Below, one piece after another: positions 1-8,700 of a DNA stretch of 64,000 bases. The DNA is taken from contig JAHFST010000001.1 in the NCBI GenBank assembly GCA_023265625.1, forward strand, positions 223,265 through 287,264, given 5' to 3'. This DNA comes from Deltaproteobacteria bacterium. Its GTDB lineage: Bacteria; UBA10199; JACPAL01; JAHFST01. Made by a program: the position numbers and the translations under genes. The notes below the pieces were generated by a model, which did not search any database, had not been told where the DNA came from, and saw only the letters and a program-made list of their open reading frames with translations. Within the stretch, counting starts at the first letter, position 1. Each line of letters begins with the position of its first letter.

Positions 1-3000
1 GGCACGGTGACGAGTGTGGCGACGAGTACGGGTCTGACGGGCGGGACGATTACGGGGAGTGGAACCTTGTCATTGAATTACAGTGATACGTTGGCCAGCA
101 ATAGTCTGGCAACGAAACAAGCGGAATTTTCTGGGGATGGTCAGGGTGCGGTCTTGTTTGAAGGCACGACGGCGGATGGGTTTGAGGGTTTGTTGACCCC
201 GGCGGATCCGACGGCGGATCGGACGTGGACCTTGCCGGACGCGAGCGGGACGTTGGCGTTGACGAGCTCGAGCATCACCGGGAATGCGGCGACGGCAACG
301 GCGTTGGCGGCGAATGGGGCCAATTGCGGCGCGGGGAGTTATGCGTTGGGGGTGGATGCGTCCGGGGCTTCCGAGGGGTGTACGACCGATGATGATACCC
401 CGGATAACGATAGCGAGGTGCCGAACGATATTACGATTATTTCAACCTCTCAATCACAGAGTTTCACCTTGGGGGCGACGAATCTTTTTGCCATCGATGC
501 AATCACCGCGGCGAATACTGGGACCAGTGGGGTGATCAACCTGGATGTGGGGGCCGGGGATGCGGCGGTGGTGGGAATCGACAATGCCCTGACCCAAAAC
601 AATGGGGCGGCGGCGGGACGTGATGCGATCGCCGAAAATATTACCCTGACTGGAAACGATGCGGATGGGGACATGTTTGGCATCAAGATCACCGGCGCGG
701 CGACGGCCACGGCCGCGGCCGGGACTTATGAGGCGGGGATTACCATTGATGATGCGGAAGAGACGGTTGGTTCGATGCCAGATGCTATCTTGATTACCTC
801 GAGCGGGGCCAACGGGGGCGTGACGGATGCGATCGATGCCTCGGCGGGAAATATTATCAATGCCCTGAATGCCGGGATGAACAATATCCTGTTTTCAGAG
901 TCGGACGGAAATGGCGATACAATCACATTAAGTCCTCCCGGGACGGTGAGCGGGAATATTGCATTGAGTTTGCCTGCATCCGCGGGAACGATCGCCCTGA
1001 CGACGGGGAATGTTTCCACGGCGACGGCCTTGGCGGCCAATGGGACCAATTGCAGCGCCGGGAATTATGCCTTGGGTGTGGATGCCTCGGGAAATTCCGA
1101 GGGGTGTACGACGGATGATGACACACCGGACAATGATAGCGAGGTGCCGGACAATATCACGATCGCATCCACCGTGACCAATGCGGCAGGTGGATCGGCC
1201 AATCCCATCGATATCACGAGCATCTTGGCGGCCTTTAACGGGTCGGATGACTACACGGCGATTGATGTCAATCTGATCAATGGGGATCATAGCGGGTCAC
1301 TGAATACGGTTCAGGGTCTTGATATCTCGGGAATTGCGGGGAGTGCCCAAGCCACGGAGACGGCCATCAAGGTGGGGGCGGGATGGGATGTGGGATTGAA
1401 CCTCAATAAAAATACGCTCGTGTTTGCGGAGACCGATGGCAATGGCGACACGATTACCGTCACCCCTCCGGTGACGGTGTCGGCGAATACCACACTGACA
1501 TTACCGGCGGTGACGGGGACACTGGTGACGACGGGGGACAGTCAAAGTGTGACCTCGACGATGATTACGGATGGAACGATTTTGAATGCGGATATCAATG
1601 CTTCTGCGGCGATAGCGTTGAGCAAGTTGGCCGCCGGGTCGGATGCGCAGATAATTGTGGTGAATGGGACTGCGCCGGCTTATGCGACGATGAGCGGTGA
1701 TGCGACGATTGGCAATACAGGGTCAGTGACGATTGCGACTGGCGCGGTGACGACTGGGAAGATCTTGGATGGGACGATTACGGAGACGGATTTGGCGACG
1801 AACACGTTGGCGGGGAACCCGGCTTTGACAGCGGGACAGATCTCGTTTGATACGAGTGACAGCCAGGGTGGATTGATGTTTGAGGGTGCGACGGCGAATG
1901 CGTTTGAGGGATTGTTGACGGTGGTAGAGCCGACGGCGGATCGGACTTGGTCGTTGCCGGATGTGACTGGGACGATTGTGACGACGGGGGACAGTCAAAG
2001 TGTGACCTCGACGATGATTACGGATGGAACGATTTTGAATGCGGATGTCAATGCCTCGGCGGCGATTGCCCTCTCGAAGTTAGCGGCCGGGTCGGATGCG
2101 CAGATAATTGTGGTGAATGGGACTGCGCCGGCTTATGCGACGATGAGCGGTGATGCGGCGATTGGTAATACCGGGGCAGTGACAATCAACGACAACAGCG
2201 TGGATGGGACTGATATCGCGTTGGGCTCAGATGCTCAAGGGGATGTGATGTATTACGACGGGACTGACTGGGCCCGATTGGCCGCGGGCACTTCGGGACA
2301 GTTTCTCAAGACGCAGGGAGCGGCAGCCAATCCCATTTGGGGAGATGCAGGAGATATGACAGCAGTCGGGGATGTGACGACGGGTGCGGCGTTCACGGCG
2401 ACGGCGGGTCAGGATGGCAACAGCCTCTATTTTGAGGGAGCGGGTGGGGCGGATGGGTATGAGATCCAGCTGATTGGGGCGACGAATACGACGGCGGATT
2501 ATGCAGTGACCATTCCGGCGATTACCGGGACCTTGATCACTACGGGTGATACCGGGACCGTGACTTCAACGATGCTCTTGAATGGGACGATATTGGATGC
2601 GGATGTCAATGCCTCGGCGGCGATTGCCCTCTCGAAGTTGGCGGCCGGGTCGGATGCGCAGATAATTGTGGTGAACGGGACTGCGCCAGCTTATGCGACG
2701 ATGAGCGGTGATGCGGCGATTGGTAATACCGGGGCAGTGACAATCAACGACAACAGTGTGGATGGGACTGATATCGCGTTGGGCTCAGATGCTCAAGGGG
2801 ATGTGATGTATTACGACGGGACTGACTGGGCCCGATTGGCCGCGGGCACTTCGGGACAGTTTCTCAAGACGCAGGGAGCGGCAGCCAATCCCATTTGGGG
2901 AGATGCAGGAGATATGACAGCAGTCGGGGATGTGACGACGGGTGCGGCGTTCACGGCGACGGCGGGTCAGGATGGCAACAGCCTCTATTTTGAGGGAGCG

Positions 3001-5610
3001 GGTGGGGCGGATGGGTATGAGATCCAGCTGATTGGGGCGACGAATACGACGGCGGATTATGCAGTGACCATTCCGGCGATTACCGGGACCTTGATCACTA
3101 CGGGTGATACCGGGACCGTGACTTCAACGATGCTCTTGAATGGGACGATATTGGATGCGGATGTCAATGCCTCGGCGGCGATTGCCCTCTCGAAGTTGGC
3201 GGCCGGGTCGGATGCGCAGATAATTGTGGTGAACGGGACTGCGCCAGCTTATGCGACGATGAGCGGTGATGCGACGATTGGCAATACAGGGTCAGTGACG
3301 ATTGCGACTGGCGCGGTGACGACGGGGAAGATCTTGGATGGGACGATTACGGAGACGGATTTGGCGACGAACACGTTGGCGGGGAACCCGGCTTTGACAG
3401 CGGGACAGATCTCGTTTGATACGAGTGACAGCCAGGGTGGATTGATGTTTGAGGGTGCGACGGCGAATGCGTTTGAGGGATTGTTGACGGTGGTAGAGCC
3501 GACGGCGGATCGGACTTGGTCGTTGCCGGATGTGACTGGGACGATTGTGACGACGGGGGACAGTCAAAGTGTGACCTCGACGATGATTACGGATGGAACG
3601 ATTTTGAATGCGGATATCAATGCCTCGGCGGCGATAGCGTTGAGCAAGTTGGCCGCCGGGACGAGTGCTCAGATGATCGTGGCGGACGTGAGCGGGGTAC
3701 CGACGTATGTGACGATGACGGGGGATGTGACGAACAGCAACACGGGGGCGATGACGATTGCGGACAACAGCGTGGACGGGACGGATATCGCCCTGGGCTC
3801 GGATGCCCAAGGGGATGTGATGTATTACAACGGCACCGATTATGTCCGTCTCGCGCCGGGGACCAGCGGCCAGGTCCTGACCACGGCCGGTGCTGCAGCC
3901 AACCCCAGTTGGAGTGATGCCGGTTCCGGGGACATGACGGCGGTGGGGGATGTGACGAGTGGTGCGGCGTTTACGGCGACGGCGGGGCAGGATGGGAACA
4001 GTCTCTATTTTGAAGGGGCGGGGGCGGCCGACGGGAACGAGATCCAGCTGATCGGGGCGACGAATACGACGGCGGATTACGCGGTGACGATCCCGGCCAT
4101 CACCGGTACCCTGGTCACCGATGCCTCCAGCCCCACCTGGACCGGGGCCCACACCTTTACCCAAACCGTGACGAATACGGGATCGATCCAGGATGTGAAC
4201 CTGACACTCGGCAATGATGCGGACACCGACACTATTTCTGGCATCAACATCGATGTGACCTCGGCCGCCACCGGCGACGCCGATGTGGTCTATGGACTCA
4301 ATGTTGGCAACCTCTCTAGCGCGGATGCGACGGTCACAGAGACCGCCATCCGGGTTGGATCAGGATGGGATCAGGTCCTGGATCTGAACGGGACGACTCT
4401 CTCTGCGACGGAGCTCGGGTATCTGGACGGAAAGAATGCCGCCTTGGTTGATCAAAACGATCTCACCAGCGGTGATGGGGCGGGTGCGACCAGTTCAGGC
4501 TCCGGCTTGGAGACTGGGACCGGTGGGATTGGGCTGATCCAGGGTTGCTCTGCGGGGCAGACTCTCAAATGGGATGACACCAACTCACTGTGGCAATGCG
4601 GCTCGGATCGGGCAACGACAAGCGTAGTCAGCTTAGCCGATGACTCCTGGGTAGACAGCACCTTTGTGACCATTGGTACCGCGGGTGGCGCTACCTTCAC
4701 CTTTACAACAGGAGCCAATGAGACCTGGGTCTTCTTTGCCTACCTCCATGTTACATCTGACCAAACCCCAGACATGAAGTTTCAGGTCGCTACCAACCAG
4801 ACCGATGACACCTGCGTGGTGGGTGTCGATAGTATCGAGGCCGCCTCGTCGGTCGGCAATGTGGCTTGCGACACTAGCTCCGGAACTATTGCCGTGGCCA
4901 CAACAAACGACGAAACAGTCCTTGTATCAGGAAGTGTGACCGCTGTGACCGCCGACACAGTGAACATACAGGCAGCCCAAGCGACGACGAATGCCACAGC
5001 ATTCAAAGTATACAAGGGTAGCTACCTCCTGGCCTACAGGGTCACCGGTGCCGATCTCGCCGAGACCTATTATTCCGTCGATCGCGATATTAAGGCGGGA
5101 GAGCTGGTGGCCCTAGATACCGGGGCCGCTGGTGAGGTGCGCAAGACCGCTCGTCCCTATGACAACAACACCTTGGGCATTGTCTCCACCAAACCCGGTC
5201 TGGTCATGGGCGACCCGCCCACGGGAGCGGCCTCCCATCCCGTCTTGGTGGCGATGGCCGGCCGTGTCCCAGTCAAGGTCACGACCCATCACGGTCAGAA
5301 TCCGATCCGAGCGGGAGACTTTCTCACCAGTTCGGAGGTCCCGGGAGTGGCGATGCGCGCGGATCGTCCGGGTCAGGTGATCGGCAAGGCCCTGACGTCT
5401 TTGGCCGCGGACCAGGATGAGGGCGTGGTGATCGCCTTTATCGAACCAGGGTACCGCGGACCGGAAGTCGAGCACGAGAATGAATCGGACCACCCCGAAC
5501 CGGCGCCAGATCATTTTCTCTTGAAGTCACCCAACGGATCTTGCTTCAAGGTGATGGTAGGCGACGATGGCCAGCTAGCCTCCCAGCCGACTCTTTGTCA
5601 GGAACCTTAA
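1..5610 (+). CDS. Giant modular repeat surface/tail-fibre-like protein (5' partial)
   Basis: The frame is open from the first base, so the true start lies upstream of the window; GTG at 7 is only an in-frame codon. More than 1,860 residues are visible. They are Ala/Gly/Thr/Asp-rich and built from recurring modules: TADRTWTLPDASGT-type strands, a Cys-pair motif (NC then about 18 residues then EGC) followed by an Asp-rich DDDTPD stretch, and SxLAAGSDAQ units. The C-terminal part (from about 4530) is non-repetitive. It contains GADLAETYYSVDRDIKAGE, resembling the C-terminal processing domain (peptidase G2-like) of phage fibre-type proteins in many uncultured bacteria. I infer a secreted or surface fibrous protein. 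Its paralog follows at 5761. No function can be assigned from sequence alone. Long antisense ORFs over this gene reflect its stop-poor repeats. Confidence 0.8.
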   Translation, partial: GTVTSVATSTGLTGGTITGSGTLSLNYSDTLASNSLATKQAEFSGDGQGAVLFEGTTADGFEGLLTPADPTADRTWTLPDASGTLALTSSSITGNAATATALAANGANCGAGSYALGVDASGASEGCTTDDDTPDNDSEVPNDITIISTSQSQSFTLGATNLFAIDAITAANTGTSGVINLDVGAGDAAVVGIDNALTQNNGAAAGRDAIAENITLTGNDADGDMFGIKITGAATATAAAGTYEAGITIDDAEETVGSMPDAILITSSGANGGVTDAIDASAGNIINALNAGMNNILFSESDGNGDTITLSPPGTVSGNIALSLPASAGTIALTTGNVSTATALAANGTNCSAGNYALGVDASGNSEGCTTDDDTPDNDSEVPDNITIASTVTNAAGGSANPIDITSILAAFNGSDDYTAIDVNLINGDHSGSLNTVQGLDISGIAGSAQATETAIKVGAGWDVGLNLNKNTLVFAETDGNGDTITVTPPVTVSANTTLTLPAVTGTLVTTGDSQSVTSTMITDGTILNADINASAAIALSKLAAGSDAQIIVVNGTAPAYATMSGDATIGNTGSVTIATGAVTTGKILDGTITETDLATNTLAGNPALTAGQISFDTSDSQGGLMFEGATANAFEGLLTVVEPTADRTWSLPDVTGTIVTTGDSQSVTSTMITDGTILNADVNASAAIALSKLAAGSDAQIIVVNGTAPAYATMSGDAAIGNTGAVTINDNSVDGTDIALGSDAQGDVMYYDGTDWARLAAGTSGQFLKTQGAAANPIWGDAGDMTAVGDVTTGAAFTATAGQDGNSLYFEGAGGADGYEIQLIGATNTTADYAVTIPAITGTLITTGDTGTVTSTMLLNGTILDADVNASAAIALSKLAAGSDAQIIVVNGTAPAYATMSGDAAIGNTGAVTINDNSVDGTDIALGSDAQGDVMYYDGTDWARLAAGTSGQFLKTQGAAANPIWGDAGDMTAVGDVTTGAAFTATAGQDGNSLYFEGAGGADGYEIQLIGATNTTADYAVTIPAITGTLITTGDTGTVTSTMLLNGTILDADVNASAAIALSKLAAGSDAQIIVVNGTAPAYATMSGDATIGNTGSVTIATGAVTTGKILDGTITETDLATNTLAGNPALTAGQISFDTSDSQGGLMFEGATANAFEGLLTVVEPTADRTWSLPDVTGTIVTTGDSQSVTSTMITDGTILNADINASAAIALSKLAAGTSAQMIVADVSGVPTYVTMTGDVTNSNTGAMTIADNSVDGTDIALGSDAQGDVMYYNGTDYVRLAPGTSGQVLTTAGAAANPSWSDAGSGDMTAVGDVTSGAAFTATAGQDGNSLYFEGAGAADGNEIQLIGATNTTADYAVTIPAITGTLVTDASSPTWTGAHTFTQTVTNTGSIQDVNLTLGNDADTDTISGINIDVTSAATGDADVVYGLNVGNLSSADATVTETAIRVGSGWDQVLDLNGTTLSATELGYLDGKNAALVDQNDLTSGDGAGATSSGSGLETGTGGIGLIQGCSAGQTLKWDDTNSLWQCGSDRATTSVVSLADDSWVDSTFVTIGTAGGATFTFTTGANETWVFFAYLHVTSDQTPDMKFQVATNQTDDTCVVGVDSIEAASSVGNVACDTSSGTIAVATTNDETVLVSGSVTAVTADTVNIQAAQATTNATAFKVYKGSYLLAYRVTGADLAETYYSVDRDIKAGELVALDTGAAGEVRKTARPYDNNTLGIVSTKPGLVMGDPPTGAASHPVLVAMAGRVPVKVTTHHGQNPIRAGDFLTSSEVPGVAMRADRPGQVIGKALTSLAADQDEGVVIAFIEPGYRGPEVEHENESDHPEPAPDHFLLKSPNGSCFKVMVGDDGQLASQPTLCQEP
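1681..2046. repeat. Long direct repeat, copy 1 (second copy 1,569 bp downstream)
   Basis: This stretch encodes MSGDATIGNTGSVTIATGAV through TSTMITDGTILNAD. It recurs with almost identical nucleotides 1,569 bp (523 codons) downstream, at about 3250-3615. The two copies flank the tandem 558-bp units, giving an A-B-B-A arrangement. Confidence 0.85.
2041..3156. repeat. Two tandem 558-bp near-identical repeats inside the giant gene
   Basis: The block starting GCGGATGTCAATGCCTCGGC at 2041 recurs at 2599 and begins again at 3157, a period of exactly 558 bp (186 codons). The two full units are almost base-for-base identical, including silent positions. This points to a recent in-frame duplication rather than selection on protein only. 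Each unit encodes the sequence from DVNASAAIALSKLAAGSDAQ through MLLNGTILDA. Confidence 0.9.
3250..3615. repeat. Long direct repeat, copy 2
   Basis: Second copy of the block at 1681-2046, nearly identical at DNA level. It is followed by divergent sequence (ADVSGVPTYVTMTGDVTNSN), so the homology ends inside the gene. Homologous recombination between the copies would remove or add 523 codons in frame. Confidence 0.85.
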
Positions 5611-5760
5611 AATATTATCAAAATTGCCGCACATGACGCTTTTTTGACACCTAAGCCTATTTTAATGATAAATTAAATAGATTAAAATTAAATATATTAA
5701 TAATATCATATATTTATATAATATATTTATCGATAGTAAATGAGCTTATTGGTCCAGTAA
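5611..5760. other. Very A+T-rich intergenic spacer between the two giant genes
   Basis: About 120 bases made almost only of A and T (5650-5740) separate two G+C-rich genes. No RNA gene or hairpin with a T-run is evident. The low melting stability fits a promoter region for the downstream gene. Confidence 0.6.
5644..5672 (+). promoter_or_regulatory. Candidate sigma70-type promoter for the second giant gene
   Basis: A perfect TTGACA at 5644-5649 is followed after 17 bases by GATAAA at 5667-5672. A second -10-like TATAAT lies at 5717-5722 but has no good -35. This is sequence matching only; in such A+T-rich DNA chance matches are likely. Confidence 0.35.
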
Positions 5761-8700
5761 TTGCACCTACTTTTACAGGTGAACTGGCGTCTAAAATTAC
5801 TCCTGGTCTTGGTGTCCCTGTTTTTGGGAAATTCATTGTTTGCGGCGCGTCTTACCTTCCCCAATTATGGATTTTTTGTGGATGCCGATGGGGTGCCGTT
5901 GGATGGGGATTATGCGGTGACCTTTAGTCTCTATACGGCGGCCACCGATGGCACGGCCCTGTGGACGGAGACCCAGACGGTGGCCTTCGACAATGGGCTC
6001 TACAATACCACCCTCGGGGCCTCGGACAGTAATTTGTTGCCGGATGACCTGGCCGACAACACGGCGCTCTATCTTGGGATCAAGATTGCCGATGATGCCG
6101 AGGCGACGCCGCGGGTGGCTTATTCCTCCACCCCTTGGGCGAAGTTGGCCGAGGTGGCGGATCGGGCCACGCTGGCGGATGTGGCCACGGTGGCGCAATC
6201 CTTGAACTCCAGCGGCGCGACTAGTTTGGCGGGGAATGGTCTGCGTGTCTCAGGCTCAACGATTGGACTCGATACCTCTTCGATTCAGACTTGGACGGGG
6301 CTGCAAACGTATAGTTCGCAATTGGTTTCATCCAAAGATCCGGCCGATACGACTTCTGCCAATGCCTCGGTGTTGATCAATCCGACAACCGCCAGTGCCA
6401 ATGAAAAACTTTTTGCCGCCCAGGACAACGGTACGGATCGCTTCACGATTGACAAAGAGGGCGATGTGACAATCGGCGGAACCCTGACGGTCACCGGTGG
6501 CATCGCCAGCCTGACGGGCGTGGGGGATGTGACCTCGGTGACGGCCAGCACAGGCTTGACGGGTGGCGGGGCCAGCGGGGATTTGACCTTGGCGCTCGAT
6601 CAGTCGATCAATGCCAGTTGGACGGGGATTCACCTGTTTCAGACAGATGTCAATTTTCAATTTTCCGGCTCAGAAAATCTGGCGGTGACCTCCGACTTGG
6701 CGGGTTCAGTGGACATGCTTTCCATGGTGGCGACTCCATCGGCCACGGCCGGTACCACCCGGGGGATTGTTATTCAACAGGCGGATAGTGCCAACACCAA
6801 CGGGTTGGATGTGGGTCTGGTGATTGACAATGCGGATGCGGATCTGGCGTTGCCGAAGGGGATTCAAATCAAAGGCTCATCGTTGGGGGCGGTGACGACG
6901 GCGATTGACGCCTCGGATGCGGAGATTGGCACGGCCCTGGATGTGGGTGGGAATACGATCAGCTTTTCCGAGACGGATGGGGGTGGGGATGCGATTACCC
7001 TCCAACCGCCTACCACACTGAGCGGTAATATTACGTTAACCCTGCCAACGGCGACTGGAACCTTGGCCTTGACAACATCGAGCATTACAGGGACTGCGGC
7101 AATGGCTACGGCGTTGGCGGCGAACGGGACCAATTGCAGCGCGGGGAGTTATGCGTTGGGCGTGGATGCGTCGGGAAATGCGGAGGGATGCACGGTGGCG
7201 ACAACGGGGAGCGTGACGAGCGTGGCGCCAGGGACTGGGCTCACGGGTGGGACGATCACGAGTACGGGGACACTGTCGTTGAATTACAGCGATACGTTGG
7301 CAAGCAATAGCTTGGCCACAAAACAGACGGAGTTTTCCGGGGATGCTCAAGGTGCCGTTTTGTTTGAAGGCTCGACGGCGGATACGTTTGAGGGGTTACT
7401 GACTCTGACGGAGCCAACGGCGGATCGGACGTGGACCTTGCCGGATGCGAGCGGGACGGTGGCGTTGACGAGCTCGAGCATTACGGGGAATGCGGCGACG
7501 GCGACGGCCTTGGCGGCCAATGGAAGTAATTGCAGTGCCGGGAGTTATGCGTTGGGGGTGGATGCCTCGGGAAATGCGGAGGGGTGCACGGTGGAGACGA
7601 CCGGGACGGTGACGAGTGTGGCGACCGGGACCGGATTGACTGGCGGGACGATCACGAGTACCGGGACAGTTTCCATGAGTTATAGTGCGACGTTGGCTGG
7701 GGACCCAGCTTTGACGGCGGGGCAATCGGTATTTGACTCCGGCGACAGCCAGGGTGGTTTGTTATTTGAGGGGGCGACGGCTAACGGATTTGAGGGACTT
7801 TTGACCGTCACTGAGCCGACGGCGGACCGGACCTGGACGCTGCCGGATACGACTGGGACGGTGGCGTTGACAACGAGTAACGTGTCGACCGCGACGGCGT
7901 TGGCGGCCAATGGGAGCAATTGCAGCGCCGGGAGTTATGCGTTGGGGGTGGATGCCTCCGGGGTATCCGAGGGGTGCACGGCGGATGATGATACGGCGGA
8001 TACTGATGCCAAAGTGGCGAACGATATCACGATCGCCTCAACCTCTCAGTCGCAGACCTTCACCCTTGGGGCGTCTAACCTTTTCTTGATTGATGCCTCC
8101 ACCACGGCCAACACGGGGACCTCCGGGGTGATTGATTTGAATGTGGGGGCCGGGAATGCGGCGGTGGAGGGGATAGATATTGGTTTGACGCAAAACAATG
8201 GGGCGACAACCGGGGTGGATGCGGTCGCGCAAAATATTTTGTTGACCGGCAACGATGGGGATGGGGACATGTTTGGCATCAAGATTACCGGGGCGGCAAC
8301 GACCAATGCCTTGGCTGGGACCTATGAGGCGGGGATTACGATTGATGATGCCGAGGATACGGCGGGCTCCATGCCGGATGCGATCTTGATTACCTCCAGT
8401 GGGATCAATACCGGAGTGACGAATGCGATCAATGCGTCAGCGGCCAATATCACCAATGCGTTGAATGCCGGGGTGAATAATATCTTGTTTGCGGAGACAG
8501 ACTTGGGCGGTGATGCAATCACGTTGAGTCCGCCGGCGACAGTGGCTGGGGGTATTGCCTTGACGTTACCGGCATCAGCGGGGACGATTGCGTTGACGAC
8601 AAGCAATGTCTCAACGGCGACGGCTCTGGCGGCCGATCCTGCGAATTGCGGGGCGGGTCAATGGGCCGGTGGGGTCACGGCGGCCGGTGTGGCGGAGGGA

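Noticed and set aside
1600-3620. CRISPR-like array
   Set aside because: The repeats are hundreds of bases long, coding and in frame. There are no short direct repeats with unique spacers and no cas genes.
3292-4164. 290-residue antisense ORF over the first giant gene
   Set aside because: Arg/His/Pro-rich nonsense composition, repeats mirrored from the sense gene, no start signals. It is a by-product of stop-poor repetitive G+C-rich DNA.
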